44,592 bases of DNA. Origin: Alkalibacterium sp. MB6 (GTDB lineage Bacteria > Bacillota > Bacilli > Lactobacillales > Carnobacteriaceae_A). Below, in pieces: positions 26,501-34,640 of this stretch. The position numbers and the translations under genes were made by a program. How positions within the stretch are numbered: the first letter of the stretch is position 1; the number at the start of each line of letters is the position of its first letter. The notes beneath the pieces are model-generated. The model had not been told where the DNA came from and ran no database searches. It saw only the letters and a program-made list of their open reading frames with translations. The stretch spans positions 1 through 44,592 of the forward strand of contig NZ_PREX01000023.1 of the NCBI RefSeq assembly GCF_009935905.1, given 5' to 3'.

Positions 26501-26976
26501 ATCAAGAAGAAACATACACACTACCGAAGCGGCTAACAGGTGTGACGACTTTATACTTCGTCATGCAAGCGAAGGTCCATTTAAAAGGCTTTTACTTTGA
26601 GAAGCAAAACAGAGCCTTTGTTTATAATAAAGCGGTCGATGCAGACTTTATTTATGGAGATGCGTTTGATATAAAAGATGAACAGGTGACACATATTGGA
26701 AATAACGTCTCCTTAGTTTTTAAAGACATGGATTTTTCTACTCAAGAAGCAACTGAATTGATAATTGAAGGGCATTCGTCAATTGATAAAAATACAATTC
26801 ATGTTCGTTTTGAAGAAGAAGAGGGAAATAGTGTTGAACAAGTCGTAGACTTTATACAAACCACCGAAACGTCTGAAGCGCGTTTTTCTTTAATACCTCT
26901 TATAGGAAGAGGAACATTAACATTTATCTTCTTGCCAGGGAGTCAATTTGATTTTAAAGGATTTAAATTTAATTAA
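23575..26976 (+). CDS. Intracellular glycoside hydrolase family 2 protein, multidomain
   Basis: This 1133-residue retaining exo-glycosidase has no signal peptide, so it acts on imported sugars. Order: GH2 N-terminal jelly roll (about 1-150), immunoglobulin-like domain, TIM barrel with acid/base Glu372 (IGNEIYDTH) and nucleophile Glu451 (YGSETGS), a DUF4982-like domain (about 580-650), a further Ig-like domain (KIKLNPDKTELIADGKDL), a Big_2-like segment and C-terminal carbohydrate-binding-like beta modules. Homologues are usually annotated beta-galactosidase, but its position 16 bases before uxuB makes a uronic-acid-releasing or xylan side-chain activity plausible. That specificity is inference. 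The start follows GGGAGCTTAAAG. Confidence 0.9.
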   Translation: MNRHKVFTDGWQFAKVKGLSGDYPTEFLPVELPHDWLIEDTLNLYQDSIGWYKKVFTYDGQSSSVSIYFDGVYMDCVIFVNNQKIGEWKYGYSAFEFDITSALTIGENEMVVKVTHQSPNSRWYTGAGIYRDVWLSERGPSYIESNGLYITTTKVASTSYQLDVETSVKVEDDLILVQKVTDKGRTIATSEEPVNSSGTKMTTFSQLDVEEWSPNHPKLYDLETTLVDPVSQRVIERQTTAIGFKTVDMIPDKGFFLNGQSMKLRGVCEHHDLGALGSAFNVSAMRRRMTLLKNMGVNAIRTSHNMPAKAFMQLADEMGFLIVSESFDMWERPKTTYDYARFFKEWAYEDVKSWVKRDRNHVSLMMWTIGNEIYDTHADERGLEIAKELVSYIKEFDPKENAKVTIGSNYMPWENAQKVADFIKVAGYNYGEKYYEEQHKEHPDWVIYGSETGSIVQSRGVYHFPLKQSVLADDDEQCSALGNSATSWGANSLEQLLTEDRDTPYSLGQFIWTGFDYIGEPTPYHTKNSYFGQLDTATFPKDTYYIYQAAWTEFKTNPMIHLFPYWDFNPGQTIDVRVATNAPRVKLFLNDKEIGERLINHQEDYDIIPSWQVAYEPGELKAIAYDEQNQEIGRSIRHSFLDAKKIKLNPDKTELIADGKDLIFVEVTAEDQYGHSVENATNRVTVDVTGAGRLVGLDNGDSTDYDQYKGVSRRLFSGKVMAIIQATGEEGSINIDIRSKGLESARMALRSIKADDAPTTGVNTANVNLPIETGRLDDTPVRKIELTSSHGQHLHPEVKRTIVKAVVYPEDATYKDVEWSIVNDAGVDMTHAEIKADGSQATIIAKGDGPFRVRCTSKNGTEKVKLISELDMVITDMGLAYKDPYELVSGSLYDNFRGDLSNGNERGVATSRDGETVVGYHDIDFGSYGSDRITLPIFALSDEDYLIDIWEGDPKDKSSTKLLEAHYQKESRWNTYQEETYTLPKRLTGVTTLYFVMQAKVHLKGFYFEKQNRAFVYNKAVDADFIYGDAFDIKDEQVTHIGNNVSLVFKDMDFSTQEATELIIEGHSSIDKNTIHVRFEEEEGNSVEQVVDFIQTTETSEARFSLIPLIGRGTLTFIFLPGSQFDFKGFKFN

Positions 26977-26992
26977 AAAAGGAGAGAAATAA

Positions 26993-28606
26993 ATGAAATT
27001 ATCTAATCAAGCATTACAAAATAAGAGTCAGTGGGAAGAAAAAGGGTATGCTCTACCGACCTATAACCGAGACGACATAACAAAAAACACCATGGAAAAT
27101 CCTAAGTGGCTTCATTTAGGAGCTGGCAATATTTTCCGAGCGTTTCCTGCGATGTTGAATCACCGTCTACTTAATGAAGGTAAAATGGATACAGGCATCA
27201 TAGTTGGAGAAGGTTTTGACTACGAGATTATTGAAAAAGCTTACCGTCCATACGAAGAGTTAAGTCTATTAGTAACCTTGAAAGCTGACGGTTCGGTTGA
27301 TAAAACTGTAGTAGGCTCAGTTGTCGAATCGTTAAGAATGGACAGTGACAATGAAGATGAGTTTAATCGCTTGAAAGATATTTTTAAAGCGCCATCTCTA
27401 CAAATGGTCAGCTTTACGATAACCGAAAAAGGGTACAGCTTAGTTAATGGTCGCGGAGACATTATGGCACCTGTTCAAGAAGACTTTAATAACGGTCCGT
27501 CTAAACCAGTCAGCTACATGGGTAAATTAGCGGCTCTTTTATATGAGCGCTATAAGCATCAGGCTGATCCCATCGCATTAGTTTCTATGGATAACGCATC
27601 TCATAACGGTGCCTTATTACAAGGAACGGTCACCGAATTTGTTCAAAAGTGGGTAGAAAACGGCTTAGTCGATGAAGGGTTTATGGATTATATTAAAAAC
27701 CCAGAAAAGGTCGCTTTCCCTTGGAGTATGATAGACAAAATCACACCCAGACCAGATGCTGATGTTCAAGGCATTCTTGAAAAAGATGGTTTTGAAGATA
27801 CAGACGTGATTATCACTGAAAAAAATACGTATACTGCACCATTTGTTAACGCAGAAGAAGCGGAGTACTTGGTAGTGGAAGACGCCTTCCCGAATGGTCG
27901 ACCACCATTAGAAGAAGCAGGCGTCATTTTCACTGACCGTGAAACGGTAGACCTAGCTGAGACGATGAAGGTAACGACGTGCTTGAACCCACTTCACACT
28001 GCGCTTGCCATTTATGGTTGCTTATTAGGGCACACGTCGATTCATGAAGAAATGAACGATACAGAATTGAAAGCATTAGTAGAAAAAATCGGTTACGATG
28101 AAGGTCTTCCAGTAGTGGTTGATCCTAAGATATTAGACCCTAAAGCCTTTATCGATGAAGTAATTAATGTGAGATTCCCTAACCCATTCATGCCGGATAC
28201 ACCACAGCGTATTGCGACAGACACATCACAAAAACTGTCTATCCGTTATGGTAAAACAATGCAAGCCTATATTGATGACTCGGAAAAAGACGTAACGACG
28301 TTAACATTCATTCCGCTTGTCCTAGCTGGATGGCTTCGTTATTTAATGAAAGTCGATAACGATGGCCAAGTAATGGAATTAAGTCCGGATCCATTGTTGG
28401 ATGAATTAACTCCAATTATGGCTCAAGTTAATTTAGGCGATACAGAGAACTTGGAAGAAATCGTTCAGCCTATCTTATCTCGCACAGACATTTTTGGCAT
28501 TGATTTATACGAGCACGGTTTAGCCGATAAAGTTGTTGCTTACTTTAAAGAACTGATTCAAGGTCCAGGAGCAGTTAGAGAAACATTGAAGAAAGCATTG
28601 AATTAA
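26993..28606 (+). CDS. uxuB: Fructuronate reductase / D-mannonate oxidoreductase
   Basis: This 537-residue mannitol-dehydrogenase-family enzyme converts D-fructuronate to D-mannonate with NADH, the second step after glucuronate isomerase. Visible motifs are the nucleotide-binding WLHLGAGNIFRAF, VSMDNASHNG, the catalytic lysine region PWSMIDKITPRP and CLNPLHTALAIYG. Length and context (UxuA at 32439, GH67 at 30403) favour UxuB over mannitol, altronate or arabinitol dehydrogenases of the same family. The start is preceded by AAAGGAGAGAAATAA. It is cotranscribed with the GH2 gene and ended by a strong terminator. Confidence 0.92.
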   Translation: MKLSNQALQNKSQWEEKGYALPTYNRDDITKNTMENPKWLHLGAGNIFRAFPAMLNHRLLNEGKMDTGIIVGEGFDYEIIEKAYRPYEELSLLVTLKADGSVDKTVVGSVVESLRMDSDNEDEFNRLKDIFKAPSLQMVSFTITEKGYSLVNGRGDIMAPVQEDFNNGPSKPVSYMGKLAALLYERYKHQADPIALVSMDNASHNGALLQGTVTEFVQKWVENGLVDEGFMDYIKNPEKVAFPWSMIDKITPRPDADVQGILEKDGFEDTDVIITEKNTYTAPFVNAEEAEYLVVEDAFPNGRPPLEEAGVIFTDRETVDLAETMKVTTCLNPLHTALAIYGCLLGHTSIHEEMNDTELKALVEKIGYDEGLPVVVDPKILDPKAFIDEVINVRFPNPFMPDTPQRIATDTSQKLSIRYGKTMQAYIDDSEKDVTTLTFIPLVLAGWLRYLMKVDNDGQVMELSPDPLLDELTPIMAQVNLGDTENLEEIVQPILSRTDIFGIDLYEHGLADKVVAYFKELIQGPGAVRETLKKALN

Positions 28607-28613
28607 CTAATTG

Positions 28614-28653
28614 AAAAACCGTTCCTTCTATAAATAAGAGGGAACGGTTTTTT
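28614..28653 (+). terminator. Intrinsic terminator after uxuB
   Basis: The stem AAAAACCGTTCC/GGAACGGTTTTTT is followed by a T-run. Confidence 0.9.
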
Positions 28654-28703
28654 GCGTATAAATGTGTAAGTGGTGATTACAATCCAGGATAGCTTGAACT
28701 CAC

Positions 28704-28737
28704 GAGTTGTAATCAAAACGCTAAATGGTTACAACTC
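28704..28737. repeat. Small inverted repeat in the uxuB-ROK interval
   Basis: GAGTTGTAATC (28704-28714) and GGTTACAACTC (28727-28737) are inverted copies with one mismatch. Related GTAATCA/TGATTAC words occur nearby at about 28673 and 28760. Function unknown. Confidence 0.5.
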
Positions 28738-28763
28738 AAGAAGAGGGGGTACTCGAATGGTAA

Positions 28764-28830
28764 TCAAAAACCCACCCGACTATCACGATCGCTAAAAGAG
28801 CACATAGCAAAAGCGACAATAGGGCGGGTC
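28764..28830 (-). terminator. Terminator of the ROK repressor gene
   Basis: Read on the minus strand, ACCCGCCC and GGGTGGGT form the outer stem, with an inner stem GTCGCT/AGCGAT, followed by TTTTTG. Confidence 0.75.
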
Positions 28831-28838
28831 AAACAAAA

Positions 28839-30014
28839 TTAGACTTCCAAGACTTTTTCAATATTCATGTTGAATTCAACATTATCGACATGAAGGAATT
28901 CTTTTAAATTGACCACAGTTGCGCCGTATAAACTAGCTTGTCTTCCAAGCAGTGACTGTTTTAAGGGTACTTTTTTATAGATAGTCATACTCAAATAATG
29001 CTGTAGCAAACTGATGAGTTCTGGTATTTCTTCCAACAATTCAGAATTTATATAAACGACTTCCGGATCATAGTTTCCAATGACATTCATCAAACCAATG
29101 CCAAAGTCTTTTGCGAACTGCAAAATCATATTTAATGTAGAGGAATCTTTTTGATGGTAGGCATCAATTAAATCTTCAAACATGAGATCAGGGTTACCCT
29201 TCAATAAACGAAACTTTTTAATGACTGCGGTCGTGGAGCAGTATTGTTCCAAGCAGCCTTGGTTGCCACATGGGCAGGCTGTTCCATTGGGGTAGAGTAC
29301 CGTATGTCCAACCTCGCCGCTTTTTCCTCGGAATCCTCGATATAACTGATCGTTCATGATGACACCAGCACCAATACCTGTGTGTGCACTAAAGGAAACA
29401 ATATTATGATGTTCATAATCAAATGCGGCTTCAGCTAAAGCAGACAGATTCGCTTCGTTTTCAATATGAATCGTTAAGCCGGTCTTTTCTTCCAAAATAC
29501 CAACTAAATCAATTTCATCCAAATTAAAATACGGAGTAAAATCAATTTGTTTTTCATGAACAATACCGTGAATAGATATAGTGACGCCTATAATACCAAA
29601 GGGACAATCTAAGTATTCAGCTTTATATTTTTCCACTACGACTGTAATCAAATCAACAATATTCTCTTTGTCAATATTTTTCTCTTCTATAGTATATTCA
29701 ATTTTCTCCCCGTCAAGGAAAGTAATCAGGTAGCTGATTCGATCGTATCTGACATCAAAGCTAATAGAAATGCCTGCTTTTTTATTGACTGTTAAGAGAA
29801 TAGGGCGTCTTCCACCAGAAGATGTACTCTTACCTGGTCCAATTTCGATGACGTAATCATCTTCTATTAAACGTCGGACGATTTCTGAGACGGTTGCCTT
29901 ATTCAATCCAGTTAGTTCTGAGATCATCGCACGGGAGATTTCAGGACGGTTAATGATTTCTGATAAAACTAATATACTATTATTTTCTCTAATTGAATTT
30001 TTCATTCTAAACAT
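28839..30014 (-). CDS. ROK-family transcriptional repressor, XylR-like
   Basis: This 391-residue sugar-responsive regulator has an N-terminal winged helix (residues about 10-70; PEISRAMISELTGLNKATVS, then EIVRRLIEDDYV), which is the NagC/XylR-type DNA-binding domain, followed by a ROK sugar-kinase-like domain. The zinc-binding motif GHTVLYPNGTACPCGNQGCLE is present. The start at 30014 follows GAGG with eight-base spacing. It is divergent from aguA and convergent with uxuB. Given a perfect palindrome resembling XylR operators at the aguA promoter, it very likely represses the glucuronoxylan genes and responds to xylose or a uronic acid; the effector cannot be read from sequence. Confidence 0.9.
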   Translation of the reverse strand: MFRMKNSIRENNSILVLSEIINRPEISRAMISELTGLNKATVSEIVRRLIEDDYVIEIGPGKSTSSGGRRPILLTVNKKAGISISFDVRYDRISYLITFLDGEKIEYTIEEKNIDKENIVDLITVVVEKYKAEYLDCPFGIIGVTISIHGIVHEKQIDFTPYFNLDEIDLVGILEEKTGLTIHIENEANLSALAEAAFDYEHHNIVSFSAHTGIGAGVIMNDQLYRGFRGKSGEVGHTVLYPNGTACPCGNQGCLEQYCSTTAVIKKFRLLKGNPDLMFEDLIDAYHQKDSSTLNMILQFAKDFGIGLMNVIGNYDPEVVYINSELLEEIPELISLLQHYLSMTIYKKVPLKQSLLGRQASLYGATVVNLKEFLHVDNVEFNMNIEKVLEV

Positions 30015-30093
30015 AATCTTTTCCTCGTTTCTTAAAATTGTCGTATTTATGTTCTAAAAGTGGTTGAATCCATTCATGTAACTATTTATTTTA

Positions 30094-30111
30094 TTGGTAG
30101 ATACCTACCAA
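30094..30111 (-). promoter_or_regulatory. Inverted repeat upstream of the ROK gene
   Basis: TTGGTAG-ATAC-CTACCAA is a perfect 7-bp inverted repeat. On the minus strand its TTGGTA could act as -35 element, with TAAATA 17 bases on. Candidate autoregulatory operator, different in sequence from the palindrome at 30204. Confidence 0.5.
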
Positions 30112-30155
30112 GAAGACCTCTGCCATGCCTTGTTCAAAATAATTTATAAAGATTT

Positions 30156-30222
30156 TGAAACCGCTTGACTTATAAAAAGAGATTCGATATAGTTATACCA
30201 GAAGTTAGTTAATTCAACTAAC
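30156..30222 (+). promoter_or_regulatory. aguA promoter with cre-like site and XylR-like operator
   Basis: TTGACT (30165-30170) and TATAGT (30188-30193) are separated by exactly 17 bases. GTTAGTT-AATTC-AACTAAC (30204-30222) is a perfect inverted repeat just after the -10 element, covering the expected start point, and resembles Bacillus XylR operators (TTAGTTT...AAACTAA). TGAAACCGCTTGAC (30156-30169) is a degenerate cre-like sequence overlapping the -35 element. Together they predict repression by the divergent ROK protein plus catabolite control. The remaining 5' region to 30402 is AT-rich without recognised elements. Confidence 0.75.
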
Positions 30223-30402
30223 AAACTATCGGTATACACAGTGTATCATAATAGTTCAAATAACAAAACAACAAATGTAAAGGTTTTCTTTATTTTCATA
30301 TTACAGCTTTACGTAATAATTAGTCAATAAGATAACGAATGTGTTTTTGTAAGGGCTATTAACCTCTATACCGAATAATAGAATAGAAAAAGGGGATTGA
30401 GT

Positions 30403-32364
30403 ATGACCACCAAATTCGACTTCGATTTAAGTTGGCTATCTCCGGACACATTAAAGGCGTGGCCATTTAATAAAGTTCTGATAGACAATGCTGATTATTT
30501 AGAGAAAACATTACGGAATGAATTTAATTACTATAATGAACATTTCTCTAAAGGAGATAAGCAGTTATCATTAAATGTAACAGATAATAGTGAAATTATT
30601 CTAGATGGATTTAAGATTGAAGATAAAGGAAATGAAATCAGCGTAACGGCTAACAAGCCTGAAGGTTTGGTTTACGGTTTCTTCGATCTAATCAGATCTT
30701 TCCAACAAGAAGAAAACCCACGTATAGACAAGTTATCTAATCCTAAAAATAAAGTCCGCATGATTAATCACTGGGATAACTTTGATGGAACTGTTGAAAG
30801 AGGTTACGCAGGTAGGTCATTATTCTTCAACAACGATGAGTTTCGTTTTCAAGATGAACGGTTCAAACACTATGCGAAAATGCTTGCCTCAGTTGGAATC
30901 AATGCATTAACCATAAATAATGTTAACGTTCACCAAAAGGAAAGTTACTTTATCACCGACGCTTACATTAAAGAAGTCAAACATTTGGCTGAGATATTCA
31001 GATCATATGGCCTGATACTTTACTTAAGTGTGAATTATGCTGCACCAATTGAAGTGGAGTGGGTTGATACAGCTGACCCATTGAACGAAGATGTCCAAGC
31101 ATTTTGGAAACAAACAGCTGAGTTAATTTACGAACACATCCCTTACTTTGGTGGATTTGTTGTTAAAGCGGATTCAGAGAACCGCCCAGGACCATTTACT
31201 TATGGACGCACACACGCAGACGGAGCGAATATGCTGGGAGAAGCCTTGAAACCATTTGGTGGAACGGTGTTCTGGAGATGTTTCGTTTACGATAACCACC
31301 AGGACTGGCGTGACCGTTCAACAGATAGAGCTAGAGCAGCTTATGACCACTTTGCTCCAATGGACGGCGAATTTGCTGATAACGTTGTGTTGCAGATTAA
31401 AAATGGACCGATGGATTTTCAGGTTAGAGAAGCCGTGTCTCCTATGTTTGGAGCGCTACGTGAAACGAACCAGGTACTTGAGTTCCAAATTGCACAAGAA
31501 TACACTGGTCAGCAAAAACATATTTGTTACTTGATTCCTATGTGGAAGGAAGTATTGGATTTTGACACTTATGCGGACGGACCAAATACAACGGTTCATG
31601 ATGTTTTAGTCAAGTACCCTAATAATCCGGAGCGTAATGGAATCACGGCAGTAGTTAACACAGGAATGGATGCCAACTGGACTGGCCATAAATTATCTCA
31701 AGCCAACTTGTTCGGATATGGTAGACTCATTTGGGACCCAACTCTCTCATCAGAAGAGATTGCTAGCGAGTGGATAGATGCGACGTACTCCTTAACTGAA
31801 AAAGGTAAGGAAACGATGTTGTCAATCCTTATGACAAGCTGGGATACCTATGAGAAGTACACATCACCATTAGGCATCGGTTGGATGGTTCAGCCAAATC
31901 ACCATTACGGACCAAATATCGATGGTTACGAATATGATATGTGGGGAACTTACCACTTCTCAGATCGTAATGGACTAGGTGTGGACCGCACAGTCAAATC
32001 TGGTACAGGCTACACTAGACAATACCATGATGAAAATTATGAAATGTATGAAAATGTAGAAACCTGTCCAGAAGAATTGCTTTTATTCTTCCACCATCTA
32101 CCATACAGCTACGAGTTGAAATCTGGTAAGACCATTATCCAACACATTTACGATACTCACTTTGAAGGGTATGACACCGTTTTATCCTACCAAGAACAAT
32201 GGGAAACGTTGAAAGATGAAGTGGATGAAGCGACTTACACAAACGTTAAAGAACGTTTAGAAGAACAAAAACGAGTAGCAAGAGAGTGGCGCGATCAAGT
32301 GAACACCTATTATTACCGTAAGTCAGGTGTAGAAGACGCACACGGAAGAACCATTTATAGTTAA
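30403..32364 (+). CDS. aguA: GH67 alpha-glucuronidase
   Basis: This 653-residue intracellular enzyme removes (4-O-methyl-)glucuronic acid from the non-reducing end of short aldouronic acids imported from glucuronoxylan. It has an N-terminal beta domain, then a TIM barrel with the family motifs. The acid is Glu259 in KADSENRPGPFTYGRTH. The base pair is Asp338 (NGPMDFQVRE) and Glu366 (QEYTGQ). The spacing of 79 and 28 residues matches the catalytic set E285/D364/E392 of Geobacillus AguA, as I recall it. There is no signal peptide. ATG at 30403 is preferred over the upstream TTG because AAGGGG lies seven bases before it. First gene after the XylR-like operator. Confidence 0.96.
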   Translation: MTTKFDFDLSWLSPDTLKAWPFNKVLIDNADYLEKTLRNEFNYYNEHFSKGDKQLSLNVTDNSEIILDGFKIEDKGNEISVTANKPEGLVYGFFDLIRSFQQEENPRIDKLSNPKNKVRMINHWDNFDGTVERGYAGRSLFFNNDEFRFQDERFKHYAKMLASVGINALTINNVNVHQKESYFITDAYIKEVKHLAEIFRSYGLILYLSVNYAAPIEVEWVDTADPLNEDVQAFWKQTAELIYEHIPYFGGFVVKADSENRPGPFTYGRTHADGANMLGEALKPFGGTVFWRCFVYDNHQDWRDRSTDRARAAYDHFAPMDGEFADNVVLQIKNGPMDFQVREAVSPMFGALRETNQVLEFQIAQEYTGQQKHICYLIPMWKEVLDFDTYADGPNTTVHDVLVKYPNNPERNGITAVVNTGMDANWTGHKLSQANLFGYGRLIWDPTLSSEEIASEWIDATYSLTEKGKETMLSILMTSWDTYEKYTSPLGIGWMVQPNHHYGPNIDGYEYDMWGTYHFSDRNGLGVDRTVKSGTGYTRQYHDENYEMYENVETCPEELLLFFHHLPYSYELKSGKTIIQHIYDTHFEGYDTVLSYQEQWETLKDEVDEATYTNVKERLEEQKRVAREWRDQVNTYYYRKSGVEDAHGRTIYS

Positions 32365-32369
32365 CTACC

Positions 32370-32400
32370 CATACGGCGGGAGAGCCCTCCCGCCAGTATG
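32370..32400 (+). other. Intercistronic hairpin between aguA and uxuA
   Basis: The stem CATAC-GGCGGGAG/CTCCCGCC-A-GTATG is nearly perfect and very GC-rich, without a T-run. It is more likely an mRNA stabiliser or processing site than a full terminator. Confidence 0.75.
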
Positions 32401-32438
32401 TTAAAGCAAGTCAGATGAAAGAAGGGGGAAATAGACTT

Positions 32439-33536
32439 TTGAAAACTACTTTTAGATGGTACGGAGTAGGAAACGACACTATCTCATTAGGAGACATTAG
32501 GCAAATACCTTCTATGCACAGTGTTGTATGGGCTTTACATGACATGCAACCAGGGGAAGTATGGCCTGTCGAACGCATTCAAGAAGTAAAAGATCAGGCA
32601 GCTGAGTATGATTTAGGAATCGATGTCGTTGAATCAGTAAATATTCACGAATCGATTAAGTTAGGTACTCCAGAAAGAGATCAATACATCGAGAATTACA
32701 AAGAGACCTTACGTAACCTAGGTAAAGTCGGTGGAGTAAAGGTTGTTTGTTATAATTTCATGCCAGTCTTTGACTGGGTAAGAACAGATTTGGCTAAAGA
32801 GTTACCAGACGGTTCAACGGCTTTGTTTTACGAAAAAGCGAAAATCGATGGTGCAGAACCTTACGAATTAGTCGAAAAGATGAAACATGCAGCAAAAGAT
32901 TTAACTCTTCCTGGATGGGAACCTGAACGTCTAGGTAAAATTGAAGAGCTATTTAAAGCTTACGAACCAATTTCTGAAAATGATTTATTCGAAAACTTGG
33001 CATATTTCTTAAAAGAAATCGTACCAGTTGCAGAAGAAGTCGGTATAAAGATGGCCATTCATCCAGATGATCCGCCTTATCCAGTATTCGACCTTCCTAG
33101 AATAGTTCAGTCTAAGGAGAACTTACAGCGAATAGTGGATATTGTTGACAGCCCGTCAAACGGTTTAACCTTATGTAGTGGGGCTTTAGGAGCAAATCCG
33201 GCTAATGACATACCGGATATGATTCGGACATTTAAAGACCGTATTCCATTTGCACATATTAGAAACGTTAAAATATATGACAATGGTGACTTTATTGAAA
33301 CATCGCACAGAGAGCAAGATGGATCGCTTCCAATTTTGGAAATAATGAAAGCGTATAATGAAATCGGATTCGAAGGATACATGAGACCAGATCATGGTCG
33401 ACATGTATGGGGCGAAGAGAGCAGACCTGGCTATGGATTGTACGATCGTGCTATGGGCATAATGTACATGATGGGCGCCTGGGACCTGTTGGATAAGCTG
33501 AAGAACGAGTCGAGGGAAAATGGGACGTCTGTATAA
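32439..33536 (+). CDS. uxuA: Mannonate dehydratase
   Basis: UxuA converts D-mannonate to 2-keto-3-deoxygluconate. The protein of about 365 residues opens with TTFRWYGVGNDTISLGDIRQ and contains the family motifs GEVWP, KVVCYNFMPVFDW, MAIHPDDPPYP, LCSGALGANPANDIPDM, HIRNVKIYDNGDFIETSH and YMRPDHGR, which hold the Mn/Fe-binding Cys, His and acidic residues. A frame to ATG 32415 exists, but its AGAAGGGGGA ribosome binding site sits inside that frame. TTG at 32439 therefore fits better and gives the usual family N-terminus. It follows aguA in the same direction and would use the mannonate made by UxuB. Confidence 0.94.
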   Translation: MKTTFRWYGVGNDTISLGDIRQIPSMHSVVWALHDMQPGEVWPVERIQEVKDQAAEYDLGIDVVESVNIHESIKLGTPERDQYIENYKETLRNLGKVGGVKVVCYNFMPVFDWVRTDLAKELPDGSTALFYEKAKIDGAEPYELVEKMKHAAKDLTLPGWEPERLGKIEELFKAYEPISENDLFENLAYFLKEIVPVAEEVGIKMAIHPDDPPYPVFDLPRIVQSKENLQRIVDIVDSPSNGLTLCSGALGANPANDIPDMIRTFKDRIPFAHIRNVKIYDNGDFIETSHREQDGSLPILEIMKAYNEIGFEGYMRPDHGRHVWGEESRPGYGLYDRAMGIMYMMGAWDLLDKLKNESRENGTSV

Positions 33537-33583
33537 GACGTAAGACAGTAGCATAATGAAAGCAATTAAAAGGAGGAATCCCA

Positions 33584-34624
33584 TTGGATTTTGATAGCCA
33601 AGCATCAGGAGGAGAAATAGGCCGTATCGGTAATAACCCCGAAACAGCTATTGCTTCTGCGCCAAGTACAATGAGTATGGATGAATACAAAGAAAAGTTA
33701 CGTAACACACGAGTATCTAAGTTTGAAAGTGTAACGAAGTCACTGAAAAAAGATTGGCAATTATATACATTCTTGATTTTGCCAGTCATCTACTTGTTCG
33801 TTTTTCAATACTTGCCAATGGCAGGTAATGCTATCGCCTTTAGACGTTTTATACCAGGCGGAAGCATGTTCGGTGAAGAATTTGTAGGACTACGCTATTT
33901 TGAAATGTTTTGGAATGACCGTACGTTCTGGAGAGTATTCAGAAATACGATTATTATCGGAGGATATACATTACTATTTAACTTCCCGATTCCAATTATC
34001 TTCGCACTATTACTAAATGAATTGAAAAACTTGAAATTTAAACGATTCGTACAAACAGCATCGTATCTTCCACACTTTATCTCAATGGTTATCATTGCAG
34101 GTATGATTATGGAAATGTTATCTGCTAACGGAATTGTTAACCAATTGATCATGCGTGCGGGTGGAGATCCAATCATCTTCCTACAACGTGCAGAATGGTT
34201 TAGATTTATCTATGTAGCATCAGAAGTATGGCAACGTACTGGTTGGGGAGCAATTTTATACCTTGCGGCCTTAACAAACATTGACCCTAACTTATATGAA
34301 GCTGCAGCTATCGATGGAGCAGGACGATTGAAACAAACTTGGCACGTTACTTTACCAGGTATTTTGCCAACCATTATTACATTGCTTATCTTAAACATCG
34401 GAAGCTTTATGAACGTTGGATTTGAGAAAGTATTCTTACTTTACAACCCGTTAACTTATGAAACAGCAGACGTTATCTCAACTTACCTTTACCGTATTGG
34501 TTTAGGAAGTGCGAACTTCTCTTATGCAACAGCAATAGGTTTAGCACAGGCAGTTATTGGTTTCATTCTAGTTATGGGTGCAAACTTACTGTCTAGACGT
34601 TTAACAAACAGAAGTTTATGGTAA
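33584..34624 (+). CDS. Aldouronate-type ABC permease 1 (LplB/AguF-like)
   Basis: This 346-residue CUT1 permease of the LplB/YtcP group takes large oligosaccharides. It has a cytoplasmic N-terminal extension of about 60 residues, then six helices starting with LYTFLILPVIYLFVFQYLPM. The EAA loop is YEAAAIDGAGRLKQTWHVTLPG. It starts with TTG, seven bases after AAGGAGG. Order and neighbourhood (GH67, UxuA, second permease, 569-residue lipoprotein) match the aguEFG aldotetraouronic-acid importer of Geobacillus, so that substrate is likely. By eye, codons in this and the next two genes look more strongly biased (CGT, AAC, TTC) than those of earlier genes, suggesting high expression. Confidence 0.92.
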   Translation: MDFDSQASGGEIGRIGNNPETAIASAPSTMSMDEYKEKLRNTRVSKFESVTKSLKKDWQLYTFLILPVIYLFVFQYLPMAGNAIAFRRFIPGGSMFGEEFVGLRYFEMFWNDRTFWRVFRNTIIIGGYTLLFNFPIPIIFALLLNELKNLKFKRFVQTASYLPHFISMVIIAGMIMEMLSANGIVNQLIMRAGGDPIIFLQRAEWFRFIYVASEVWQRTGWGAILYLAALTNIDPNLYEAAAIDGAGRLKQTWHVTLPGILPTIITLLILNIGSFMNVGFEKVFLLYNPLTYETADVISTYLYRIGLGSANFSYATAIGLAQAVIGFILVMGANLLSRRLTNRSLW

Positions 34625-34640
34625 GAGGAGGGAAAACATT

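Noticed and set aside
31256-31534. 92-codon plus-strand frame within aguA
   Set aside because: It lies wholly inside the GH67 catalytic region in another frame, without ribosome binding site or family resemblance.
33186-33605. 139-codon minus-strand frame across the end of uxuA
   Set aside because: It is antisense to the clearly conserved uxuA coding sequence and resembles no family; a shadow frame.
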